A DNA stretch of 64,000 nt from Ligula intestinalis (Eukaryota > Platyhelminthes > Cestoda > Diphyllobothriidea > Diphyllobothriidae), in the NCBI GenBank assembly GCA_036362985.1, contig JAYGXS010000001.1, positions 72,761,762-72,825,761 of the forward strand, in the 5' to 3' direction. Numbering within the stretch: position 1 is the stretch's first letter; each line of letters starts with the position of its first letter. Positions 47,566 to 60,600 of the stretch are shown piece after piece. Below the pieces are notes generated by a model. That model saw only the letters and a program-made list of their open reading frames with translations. It did not search any database and was not told the origin of the DNA. The translations under genes and the position numbers were made by a program.

Positions 47566-48406
47566 ATGCATTTCATTCACGAACGTCTGACATTTTTTCT
47601 TCTTATAACGTTCATGCCCCTGTTTTTACCGGCAATCCGTAATATAAATGTGCATCCAGGAGAAGACCTTCAAGTTCATGGCGCGCTAGGTTCTACCCTC
47701 CTGACCCTATACCTTAAGGGAAGTAGAAACTCGTGTTTTCTTGACAGCGGATACTATGACTTATTGTACTCAGTGAGGACAGCCGTGCAATATACACTCT
47801 CTCAGTACGAGTCTCCGTTGAACCTGGAAAAGGTTCGCCTCAAATATGAAGTGCTTGATGGCTGCTCCAATCGCGAAAAAGCTCGCGGCCTGCAACTCCT
47901 CAGTGCTCTCACTGCGATGAAAGATGACTCTGAAACTGCCCGTTCCTGGTCTGTCTTATTGGGACCGCCACTGGGAGGCGACTGCAACATCGTCTCAGAC
48001 TGGGTATCTAATAACGTCATCGGCTACAACACCCACCACAGCCTACATCAGGTATCATACGTGTGTAGGTTGGAGTTCTTGGGCAGGCAATTTTCCCAGG
48101 TGCATCGTTCGTTGGTCCATGAGAGCACGGATCTAAATCTGGCATCAGTTTCTATGGCCGTTCAGAACACTCCCTTCGCAAATATGTTTAAAATGTTTTT
48201 GCGTTTTCACGGCTGGCAGGATATTATTATCATATACGAGGTCAGCGAGCAGCGAAAACAAAATCATGTATTCGTCGAATCTTTGCGAATGTACCTAGCC
48301 TATTCTCAAGAAAACACAGCTTCAATACGCATTGTCGGAGTTTTTGTACTCCAATGTTCGGCAAAGTCTGTGTCGAATTATTTTTCCAAAGGGATTAACG
48401 TTGACG
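47566..48406 (+). CDS. Guanylyl cyclase paralogue (plus gene) exon 1: signal peptide and extracellular domain
   Basis: Encodes residues 1-280. The start MHFIHERLTFFLLITFMPLF is a signal peptide. Later blocks GPPLGGDCNIVSDW, VSYVCRLEFLG, FLRFHGWQDIIIIYEVSEQR and KQNHVFVESL match [44 protein letters not shown] and AVVAQSM in the other gene. It ends in phase 1 at GACG|GTACGT, the same junction motif as the minus gene. CTGCAG lies just before the start codon. Confidence 0.9.
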
Positions 48407-48567
48407 GTACGTGCACTTCCAGCTCATTCCTATATTGCTCATTTGCATTCAAATACTACGCTGCTCTGTCCGTACTCTATGTTTTACATGTCTATTTTGC
48501 CGTTAGCCTGAGGTCTCAGACGCAAAAAAAACAAACTTTTTAGAGGACTTCGTCTTCCTCCTCCTCC

Positions 48568-48616
<49 letters not shown>

Positions 48617-51600
48617 GTTCTTTGGTTTCCTTCGTTTCTTGTTCTCTTCCCCCTGCCTTGCTTCCATCCATACCCTTACTGCCAAAATTTCAAGTATTAA
48701 TAAAAATACTGGATGTTGAGTACTATAATACTACTGCGGATATCGTTTATATCGTTTCTTGCATTAATAATACTTCAAATAGGTGTGCCCGTTCTTTAGC
48801 CGTACGTTTTTACTGTTGCTGTTTCTAATAGTACTTACTGTTACTATTCTTGATCTAAGCTATTTATTTGTAGCATGCTCACATTTTTAGAATATTTTGA
48901 ATGATTTCGGCTTTCACCATCTAATGAATAGTAAGGAATAAACTATCTTTAAGTTCTGCGAATATTCATTGTTAAATTTGAGTAGTCAACTCGGCCAAAG
49001 TATGTGTCAAGCGATTCATAATCGGACACACACTTTTGCATAAATAATAAAACTATGAGAGTTGCACAGGGTTTTTAAAAGTTATATGGTTAAAACTCAT
49101 AGGTGTCATGCCTCTCGCATGACGAAGTCGGCATATTGAGGCCATTGGGACTGGGTGGTTGGGGAAGCAAGGTTGACTGTAAGCCATGTTATAGGTCAAG
49201 TGTGGGGAGTGAATATCACTGTGGTATTCGAGAAACTTATAACCGTCATCAGGCAGTGAGGGCATCATGCGATCAACACCCGAAGTCGGCGTAGGCTACG
49301 ATATAGAGAGCATATCTTTGTATTCTTGCCTTCTGACAGTACAACACTAGATTTGCTTAAAGTATATCCACTGCCTCGACTGTTGCTCGCACTCATTTTG
49401 ACTACCAAAAATTTCGATTGCCCTGTTTTTAAGGTTATATATATGGGAAACATTCACAGCTGGATACTCATTTTGAGTTTGTCAGTTCCCCCTGAAGCAC
49501 TTCTCAATCATTTAAGATAGCACTTTTTAGAACCAAATCTTGGCTTTTTTTACGTACATGAATACTTTATCCGTTTTTCTTGCATGCATAAAGTCAGTTT
49601 CTGTAATTCTTGACAGATCATCAATTTTGTCCCCATCAAGCAAAGTGGACGAATTTTAATGTGTCTGAAACCTCCGTGACTTCCATTATTAAAAAAATTT
49701 TGAGATAGTTGATTTTACTTTCAAATACTTCGGTGAGTGCATCGAATTGCTATTGCGGATGTGCCTTATCTGACACCGATAGCATTTACTAACTCAAACA
49801 GCACTGCTTAGTGGGCTGTTTTCCCGTAGGTCAAAATGCCACTTGATTGCAAGTTGATGATAGTTAAGTTGCTTTTCAGATTCAATATGAAATTTTATCT
49901 CGTATAAATCCTGGGTTCAGAGGTAGGCTTCAGGCTACAGTAACAATTTAATTGTTTCTCTTAACCCCCCTAACGACCAACGAGTGTAGACCGATGATTA
50001 TCGAAAACAGTGTATTCAGGCATTGTTCGTATGGGCTTTTTGAAATGTTGACGTCCCAGTCCACACAATTTACATACAAGAAGTGTGACAGTACTGACGA
50101 TGGATTGATTCGTTTCCTAATCCTGTTGTCAAAACTCGGAGGTCTCGATGGGATTCAAACTGACGACATCAAGGACAAAGCTAAAATAAAGCACTGACTA
50201 TACGTGATCTTGTTGTAGTGGATCTGAATCCAAGCAAGGCTGCCGGGGGATGTTGTCATTGAGTCAAAGAAGTTTTTGAAACCCGCCAAAATACCAGTTA
50301 AGCAAGTGTGGCTGGCGGTCCTCTGTTTGATTGTTTTTTCATCGATTAGCAAATCCCGTTTGGGCAGTCAGCTCACCAAATCAGAATTTCTGTATTTATG
50401 CGTTTCAGTTGGGCTGGGGGGCTGATGGTTTTACCTTTAACTAAATCAGACTAAACTAATGACTCCCGAAAGGACCTCATAGCTCATCGAGGCCGCCTTG
50501 TCTTCTCAAAGGTGTGAGAGGTAACTAATTTAAATTCCTAACAACACCTAGTTAAGTGATAATCATTGAGAAAGTAACCTCTTTGGGAATAAGTAAAGCA
50601 AGTTCCTATTAGAACATTACCACGAGGCATGAAAATAACAGGAAAGCGGCAACATTTTTGCGTGCAAGGACTTAAGGGCGATAGTGTACCATCGGCAGTC
50701 ACTAAGAATAATGTCCACGTCTCCTACTAAAACGGCGCGACGATGCGGTTTTGTAAAAAAACAGGTTTGCGTGCATGAATTTATGCAGGACTTATCAACT
50801 CCACCTGCTGGCGATCCACTCATGCGGGGATGGCTTAATGACCAGGAATTGCTTTCGGTAACGCCCAGCAAACGTGTTAACGCGAGACCATCAAAAGGTT
50901 TGCCGCTAATGGTTCGTCTCGTGAGAGAAAATAAGCGTTAATTCTACGATTTTGTCGAAAAAGCGAAATCAGACAACTCTTAAGTGCCGCGAACCTTTGC
51001 GGTTGGCCACTTTCTATTTTCATTAGGGTATTGTAAAATTTAAGCCCATGAAAAAAGGCAAAAATATAACCTCTTACTTTGAGATTGCATCCGCATAGTT
51101 GCGATAGCTGTTTGTTTTTTTTACGTATGATAGTAACTTTTAAAAATAACGAAGTTAAACTCTCACGGATGCAGCATTCATCTCCATCTCTCTGTTATAT
51201 CTTTTAGTCATTCTAGTGATCGCCAGACCAATTATGACCTTGAATTTCCTGAGAAATATGAAGTCATCGAAAATACTAAGCTCTGGTGAGGTCGCTGTTG
51301 TACAGTTTGATCCTCCTTCCTCAAACGTCTACGACACGCTGCGCGCCTGGCGTTTGGCCATGAGTTTCGAAATGGAAATTGGCGAATCAGGGCTATGCCT
51401 TTTCATCTTGAACACAAGTCCTGCCGGATCCGGATTTAACCTTTCGTCCAAATATTTGGACTCGGTGCGTAAACAAGGGAAACTGTCCTGGCATGTTCTA
51501 CGACTTTATTATTTTCAGTGAAAAGACTTTAACGTGACTTTGAGACCAGACTTTTGAATTTGGCAACTGTTTACGCTCTAGCAGATTAATTTTAGGATAG

Positions 51601-54600
51601 GCTTGCTCAATGTATTAATGGTTTTTAAGATTTTGGAATACTGAGGCTTACGGGGCACAAATGTGCTAAGTTTCGGTTTAGGAATGTTCATTCAGATGAA
51701 TGTTGAACACTCCAGGTAATACTTCACCGAGTTTACTTATAATAAAACTGCCTCTATTTGTATCATTCTTTTAGAATAAATCCATATGTAAACGTTACAT
51801 ATAAAAACAAATCGAAACACGTATATTTTGGACTACAACATAAGTACAGGTGAACTTTTAAATTGAATTTTGACGAATTATCTGCACTGTGAATAAGCAG
51901 TTGATTTCTTTTTTCTTATGTTGTTATCAACACCAGACTTCGTTTATTAGCCATCGTGATTAAGATAAGGTTCTTAAAAGTACCATTGGGACTGCACTTA
52001 AGACTGGAATAACTTTGAAATATTCAAGTCTACAACATTCGATTTTCTACAAAAATTGCAATGGCTTGCATGTGAGGAGGGAAAGGATGGAATTTAATCC
52101 CTTTTGAGAAAGCTATTCTCGGCAATAGTAGAGAATATGCAATTTCCAGGAAGCACTTCAGAAGAAGAGGATGCGATCACTAGAAAAAGATTTGCCTGAC
52201 GTTTCGGATTCCGTCGGGAATCCTTACTCATAGTTGATGGCAACAGAGTCATGGTCATGCGCAGATGGGGTTGAGAAATGCACAAGTTGCACGTTATTTA
52301 TAGTTCATAGTGGTCATCCGCGTGTGTATGATAATGTGTAACCATCACCTCTGATGTAGGATTCCCGACGGAATCCGAAACGTCAGGCAAATAAAACCCT
52401 TGTTCCAGTGATTGCATCCTTTTCTTCTGCAGGGCTGTTATCGCCGAGTGGTTGGACTCGATGAAAATGCCGAGAGCAGCCCAAAGGCATTACGCTCCGA
52501 GAAAAAGTGCTCTGAATACCGGCAGGCAGACAATCGTGGAACCTTAAGTTCGAGGCTGATTCAAAAAGTAAATGTAGTCAAGGCTATCAACCGCCACGAG
52601 GAGTGCACAGACGAACATACTTTCCGACGCCATCGTCGACGAGCAATCATCACGCCAGCCTCGAACATGGCTGATGAGATCTCAGTAGATAAGGGCACGC
52701 ATGCCGGCCAGCAAGCATTTAGCGTCCCAGAGGGCAATCATGGGGGGGGGGGGGGGGGGGGAGGGCTGACTAGTGACTACATTCTATAAAAACTGCAACT
52801 CGCTATGTGCAAAGTACCCGCATCGGTTGCTGTCTCTTAGGGTGTGTTCGAGGTGGAATGCAAGACGTCAGGCGAAACCCTCTTGAAATTCAAACCGCCT
52901 GACGACATTAATCCGATTTTTCCTGTTCTTGACTTTCGTAGATGAGTAAAAATAGGCTTCCGTACAAAGGCTCCATCATCATCATCATCATCTGCACCAG
53001 CAACAGGAGAAGGAACAGCATCATCCTCCAAACCCAGAACGCACGTATGAAAATATTGTTTAACTTATATTTTCCATTTTCCAAAACGTGCAAACCAAAC
53101 TTCATCCTGCGTTTTCGTCATAATCTTTTCGTAAGGTAGCGTTAAATTCCATAGTCTTCTTTTTCTCAAGAAAATACCGCCTGAAACTTGAACCATATAA
53201 GAAGTGGTCAGTTTATATTTATGCTACTTTTCACATCCCTTTTAAACTCTTTTATAAAAATCAAGCACCTGGATATCTCCATGGCATCTGCGGCCTCTCT
53301 AGCGATAAGAATGGCCCAGTTGCTCCTTCTGGCTGGAAACGGCAACATTCCAAATAACACTGACTTCTTTCAACCGTTGGCAGAACCGTTCATTCTAGTG
53401 CCCACCCTTCCGGGCATTTCTTTTTTATTCGGCCACTGGGGCGAACATCTTGTTAGCTACCACGACTTCTACCTTTTCGGTATCGAACGGGACATTATTT
53501 TCAACACCAGCAAAAAAGTGGCAACGGCAAACTGGGAGGAAATTTACCAGTTAGAGGGTACGATCCTGGCAGGCACAAGCATCGTTCAGGAGTTGATCCC
53601 AAAACAGTGGCCCGGTAATGGCTCTGGCCCACGAGTCAACTTCTGCATGTTGGCTATTTGCAAGCATGGTAATTCGTCTCAGATTGAGCATCCATCTTAC
53701 TATAGAGTTATGTGACATGCTCTTGGAGCAGTTTTGTTGAGGTTGAACTCTCCAATTATTATTTAATCTCTCCAAACAGGTGCTTTGTTTAAATGTCCCT
53801 GCCACTTTATCCTGAACGCAGGCGCGTGGATTTTCGGTTTATTTTGTATCATGAGTTACTGCTTATCTCTGAGACTATTATGGCACTCAATGCTAACCAT
53901 CTTTCTTATAGGACAGGGAACGGTGATGGCCTTCGTAATGACCGCCCAATGCGTATCAACCATAATCCTCTTCGTGACCGTGAAAAGTCATTTAAGGTAA
54001 GAAAAGATGCCTCGGTTGCCTGTGCTTAAGTTAAAGTCCTTTTCTTTTATTAATTGTGTACAACTGTTCTAAATCTGACGAATAAATATTTAGGTAATGT
54101 TCGTTCTAGCAAAAATTTTGCCCTATTTCTTATGACGGATGTGAAAGTGTCTGCACTGGCTTCGAGAGACAGTCAGTGAAAGGCATCGGAATCAGATTTG
54201 CCAATTATACAGAGCATAGAAAACGTTCCAACCACCAAAATACATTGTGGAAGTGACATCAGTTTCACGTACTCTCAAGTCAATTCAACTTTATTATGGG
54301 AAATAAAAGCAAACGCTTTTGAACTCGTTATTGGTACACAGGAGGGAAGAAATGCATCGGTGCAGCAGAAAATTTCAAAAGAGGTCGTTTGCGTGATTGT
54401 ATGCGACTGCTTACTTGTTCCAAGTAATACAAGCATATGTGATTATGTCAGTTAACATGAGCCAGCTAGTGTAACTGAACAGAAATAGCAAACAGTAAAA
54501 ACACTCCCAAGGCATGGCTTAACATTAAAAATATGAAATGGTGTTTGTGTAATTTTTAGGAGAAGGCTGTCACTCTTAGGAGGAAAGTACAAGGTAGGAC

Positions 54601-57600
54601 CGGCTTGCTGCTGAGAATGTTTGTGGCAAGTCAGGGGAGCCCATCGCGCTTAATCTCTCTATCCGACGGGTCACTCTAGGAGGAGACGGTAGATTCACGA
54701 GAACATCCCGAGGAGCCCTTGTTGCTTGCCACGTCTGCCGATAAAATGACGAAAACAGAGGAATCAACCACGGTCGTCAGCAGGTGGTTTCAGGTCGATA
54801 TGAAGAATGCTACAATACCACGTAGCCTAGAACCACAGGTGCGGTAGTGGCCACTGCTGACGTGGTCGTTGGAGTTTGTATGGTTACAAGGAGATAAAGC
54901 TAAATTGTGGGGCTATGTACGATGAAAAATACTTTGAGTATTCAATAATACTACAAGCTACTACTATTTAATAGCATGTTTATGGCATGGTAATTTTTGG
55001 TTTCAGAGAAGCTCGCTGTATTTTCAGGTAACATGGTGGTATTTTAAGCTATTTCAAAGTTCCAATTATATAACTAACCTATTCAACTGTAGTCGAAGCA
55101 CCGAAGTTTGAAATATTACCATTTTATGAAATTTAAAGGTTTGCATGTGATCCTAAGGCGTGACGTTTGCAGAGGACCTGATGAGGCGGAGACTGCGGGA
55201 GCCCGCTAATGAGGATAGGTGCCTTTTTTCGGGAGACTCCTAGACTGTATGACCGTTCGACCGTTGGCGTCGATAAAGTCCATCCAGTGCTTCAGCGGGC
55301 TGAAGGCAGACTCGAGGTACGACCTTCGGAGTAGTTTTAAATGGTGGTAGACTTGCGTCTAGTCTACCATATTCTGTCATCGTCCCACGTGGAATGGAAG
55401 TTTAAACTTTTATGTTTTTTCCTACAAGTGAGTCGCGTGAATACGAGAGAAGGGGTCGTAAGTGAAGACTGGTTAGGTGGCAAGGGTTTGGGTGGAACCA
55501 GTCTAGGGGAAGGTGGCGGGGGAGGGCGACTGCATGCAGCTAAGTGGCTCTGGGCCATGTCAGACGCGTTACTTGCAGGAGGTTCTTTTTTGCATAGAAC
55601 GCCGGCTTCCGCAGCCTGATACCGGTCGCTTCTGTTTTTGCCAATGGGTTCTGACCCAGGGAGTTCGGATGGTTTGTTGGAACCTTATCAACCACCTGGA
55701 AGGCTTCGTTTGGGATCCACACGATGTCTGGAATCAACAGTGTGGTCGAGAATGGCGCTATTAATGCTTTCGACTTAACCTGTGCTCAGCCATACTGTGA
55801 GGTGCTCCCGTATTCTTTTGCATAAGCGCTGACTCGTGCGACCGATATAGCCTGTTTAAGGAAAGCAAATAACTGAGTAGCTGTACATGTAGGTAGTCTG
55901 AGCTTGCAACCTTTCCTTACCTTTTCCGGGTTGTTGGATAATAATACCCTAACACTCGCTATTGGGAAGGTGTCTTCCTAAGAGCTCAATTGCCGCATCC
56001 TCTTGAAGAGGGATTTTGAAGAATCACTTTTTCTTTTCCGCGGTAAATGTATTGGGTTTTGTCTGCCTCGCAACAATATTCTTATTCTTTGAAATTAATC
56101 CCCCAGGATATCCGTTCTCGCGAAGTGGGTTCTGGATTTTCTGAATTACTATGTCAACATTATCTGCCGAGCAATTTTCCTAGTCATTTGCGACAAGCAG
56201 CGAACTAGATCCTGCTCCTGTTGAAAAGGTATGAAGCTGCTTAGACTTTTTATTGTCCAGAAGAGGTTTTGCTCCTATAAATGCCCCTTCAGACGCTATC
56301 GTCAGGTCTTCGACTTAGTAAGACGCCCAAGAAAGGAAGCGAACCTGTCGGTTCCTCTTCCAAAGGGTACTTAGTGAACGGATGCGTTTGACTGAAAGCA
56401 CTCAAGCGTGCATCTACATTGGTTTTTTTTGCTGCGGCGATTGCCAAGATGTCAATGACTTAGCAACCATAATGTTTTATCTTATTTATTTGACATTTTT
56501 CCAGCTTGCCCATGGAGACATTGGCTGAGAGAGGTCCTAGAAACGAACCCCTTAACAACGCTCTCCATTTATCTGTGTAGGTGATTAGCAAAAGAAACTG
56601 TGCATTTAATGCGCATTTTAGTAATTGTTCATTGAATACATTCGTTGGTATTCCTAGTTCCATACGATTTATCAATATAACTTTCCTTGGGTACAACTGT
56701 GCAAGACCGGGCGGCCTTGGTTGGATTTAGACTCACGCAGTTGAGGATAAGGCTTTATTAAAGCCAGCGCTCTAGCAAACTGGGCTGTGAGGTCCTCAGT
56801 TAGTGAACCTAAGTTTCATGACGCTTTATATTTTGGAACCCAATGAAAACCCACAGCTTATAGCTTATATTTTTATCCTACTTTCTTCTTTTTCTGCGTC
56901 CATCAGAATAAAAGTTTAATCGCATTCTTCGTTTCATCCTTATGCAAGCACACAAAAGAAAAATTTGCGGCTTCGCACGGGCAATAACAAACTGATTCTC
57001 TATCCGGACGATATCAAGCCCAAGAAACAACCAAAACGCGTTCGACATAGAGACGAGGTACCTCCACATTACTCTGATATTTTTATCGCATCAAACTGTT
57101 CGCTTGCTCGATCATAAGGCTATGTTAATTGTAAACACTATGCTCACACATAAGTTGAAAATTGGGTTTCAATTTACTAAAGATAACGCTAAACTCGAGG
57201 TGATTAAATTCTGTCATTCAAGCGTGCCCATAAGGAGTCTTACTTTTTCAAAAACTCATTTAACATAATCCCAGGACAATTTATTGCCTGTCGTTTGCAG
57301 TCGATGAAAATAGGGAATTCGGCATTGTGGATTATTTTTATACGTGTCATATGCACTAATATGTTAGGATACAACTCATGCAATAATTATATGTCATATC
57401 TGCATTCATGGTTCTGATTCTACAGAGTGTCTAATTTCCATGTTGGGAAAAGCAAGCATCCAGTTCTGCTATTAAGAACAAATGCTGCATAGATAGGTTG
57501 AAAATGTTTTGCATTCAATGCGGGCATCTCGACATAATAAGCCAGCATTATAACTCCACTCATGTACTCATCCCTAATCAACACGTTTCAGGATTTCAAG

Positions 57601-60600
57601 TATCATTTCTTTAGATCTGTGAGTGATTGAATTTTGGCCGCTATAAAAGGAATGATCAGTTTTCGAAAGCTGAATCGGAAAGTATGGAAGTTAGGAAGCA
57701 GCACGAACGAACAGTGGCAGATTTCATGACGCTTTAAGCAACATGACATATCTGAGCGTCGAAAATTATCGCAGAGCTAGTTGATGGCTGCGGAGACAAA
57801 GGACAGTATACGAGTTTGTGCAATATGGAAGTAGCGTTCTTTTTGACAGAAAAAGTCGACGTATTTGTGAACACACACTCACACGCATCATTGGGCGACC
57901 TACAAAGTGAATCAGACCTACCCCAACGAGTAGCCTTTTAAATTGCTATACCCAGTGGAATAAAAGATAGAACTGCTTGAAGGCAGTCGAAGAGAATGGG
58001 ACATGAAAACTCGAAGAGTATTTTTATTGACTCAATGTTTATTTTTTACCGTGGAGTCCGTAATCAGAGATATAATTAGATAAGGTAATTGTTTTACATG
58101 TGTTAACGTAGTTTCAGGATGAACTGGATATGACACTGCCGTCTGGTCGTTCGCGGCAGGCATGGTATTCTTGTTTCTGGTAACAACAAAATTGCCCGTG
58201 GTCCAGTACTATGTATACTTATATACCTACTATATGTAATTTAGTAGACGTAGTTATGTTAACTACTGTACACTTAAACTCTGAAATCTTTAGATTCCTG
58301 TGATTACTTTTAATTTTATTGGCTTTAGTTTTGTTTGGGTTTCAGTTAATTGTTTAGTTTATTTAATTATTTTAGTTATAGTTATAGATAGCTTGATTTT
58401 TAATTCAATTTAATGTTGAAGCGACATATGGTTGCTTTTGGGCTTATCATACTGCAATACAGTAGTCGCCGGTTATTAAGCCCGCGGTTAATAAGCCCAG
58501 CCGCGTATTAAGCCCAAGTCAGCTTGGGACGTAATTCAACACAGCCAAATCCGCCGTCTAATAAACCCAGTCGCCTGGTACAAAGCCCAACCTGCCAACA
58601 GGATAGAGTGAAATTCTCATCTCTCTGCGTGCGCAACTGGTTACGTGTCGCAAATAATTTTTGTTTTTGTTATAACGCAAAATACATACAAACAGCATTC
58701 TTTTCTTGTACATAACCAAGCTCTACACATAATACAGTACGTATGTACTGTATAGTGCCTATCCTGCGTTTGCTAATCAAGAACTAGGACTCTCCGCTTA
58801 GTGCGCCCGCCACTTATTAAGCCCAATTTGGTCTGGGCCCGAGGTGGGCTTAATAGCCGGCGACTACTGTATGTCTTAAAATGGATGAGAAATTATTTTG
58901 AGTTTTCAAAAATGGGGTGAAAGCCAATCAAATATTTAAATAACGAATTATTTGCACACCGTATTGCCAGTACTTTTGCACTGTTCTTGTTTCCTTTCGG
59001 TGATTTTTGTCATTTTGATTATCGCGTGCAATTTTTTGGTTATTTAAATAGATTTTTCTTACTATGTTATGCTTTTATGCGCTCTATTTTTTCGTTTATT
59101 TTTCTTTCATATGCTATTACCTAACCATAAAACCCCTATTAGCACTACGCCCGTAAGCTATAACCCTGGAGCTGAGGATATCTAAGTGCTTCGGGCAACT
59201 TTATTTTTTCCAGTTTTTCTCAAACTGCCACTTTGCCCACAACTGCAGTGTACTCTGTATTCTAACTTGGTTTTGGTAGCTCGATAGTATAACCGCAAGT
59301 GTTGATGTGTTTGACAGAATGTGTTCGAAGTCCCCTACATTATGCATCGAGCCCTAGGTTGTGGCTGCTGCATCCGGTTAACTGACGTAAAGATAGTTTG
59401 CCCATCACTGCGATACACCTATCAATGCAAAATCAGACATAAGAGCTCCTTGCAGTCCTTTTTGGGGACTAAGAGCACAATGAATCTATTTTGAATAGTT
59501 CAGAGAGGCCAGTTTATGAAGTCATCATCTGCATGATTTCACACTGCTCTTTGTGCTGTGTATGCCCGTCCGTAGTGTCGGGACATCATGACGTGAGGCG
59601 CGCGTTAAGCCTTGCTCAAGGTCACGGACACTTGGTCACCCCTTGCTTTGTTCTGACTGACCAGCCTTCGATCCTGGCCAGTGGCTCACCCCTGTCCTTA
59701 TTCTGATTGGCCACCTCTGGCCTATTACATTTACCCCATACCATATACACGGCGGTGTTAGCATGACTCGCCACTTGAACTGTGCCTTCGTCCTCAGTGC
59801 AAGTTCTGCCTCAGGCAGTCCTCTGTTTCGCCTACATGACATTCTGCCTACAAACTGCCTTCCGTTCTCAATACATAACACTTTGTTACTTCAGCGGACA
59901 TTATGCAATTTTATTGCCTTGTTTGCTACGGCTGTGTTTCTTCCCAACTTTCTATGAATATATAAAATTGACGAATAGTAAATCTACCAACTAAGATCGG
60001 TATGACTTTATGCACCAACTCACAGAAAGCTGTATAATGCGTCGTTTACCACCTCCTCTGTTCTACAAGGCATTACCTATGTATCCTCATCTTACCTTCA
60101 GAGTACAGCTGGTCCATGGATTTTATCCCAGGCCTCCTCCTTTTCGGACTTAAGTAACACCGAGCGGTTCAACAACGAGGACGCAGAAAAAAATAGGCCA
60201 TCAATGGCAACCTCTGTTTTCCGCCATTTTGAAAACACGGCCGTTTACAATGTGAGTTCCCATTCGACAGGTAATAATGGCCAATAAGTACGTTTGCAGC
60301 TCATAGAGATCCTAAGGGGAATTCGGGCTTCCATACTTTTGCAATTGTCGGGATTGACGTTACTCAATGCAGCCGTAGACCTTAACTGCAGGTATCCGGG
60401 ATGAGACAGAGAGTAAACACCTCACTCCATTGGCAAAAAAACTAGTCGATGGGAAATGGTGGTGTGTGCGTTTTCCGGCAACGACCGGCTAATGATTTTT
60501 GACCATTTAGCTAGTCTGTTAGCGACATTGCTAGGCAAAATCGAACAACTTCTTGCGCCATCTGTTCTAATTAGAGACGTGCGTATGACCTTACAGTTGG

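Larger units (their letters stand above)
51465..53265 (+). other. Intron 2 of the plus gene, with an inverted-repeat element and a poly-G run
   Basis: About 1.8 kb. It holds the hairpin-bearing element (52161-52428) and a 20-base G run (52742-52761). An open frame at 52412-52789 overlaps both and has no recognisable family, so it is not called. Confidence 0.65.

Noticed and set aside
48503..48685. Arg/Lys-rich minus-strand frame.
   Set aside because: It is simply the translation of the TCC microsatellite.
52412..52789. 125-codon plus-strand frame ending in poly-Gly.
   Set aside because: It overlaps the inverted-repeat arm and the poly-G run, with no family match and no splice support.
57655..57720. 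Possible juxtamembrane exon of the plus gene (FRKLNRKVWKLGSS after ATCAG).
   Set aside because: There is no usable donor in the required phase before a stop, and no similarity to the other gene's juxtamembrane exon.
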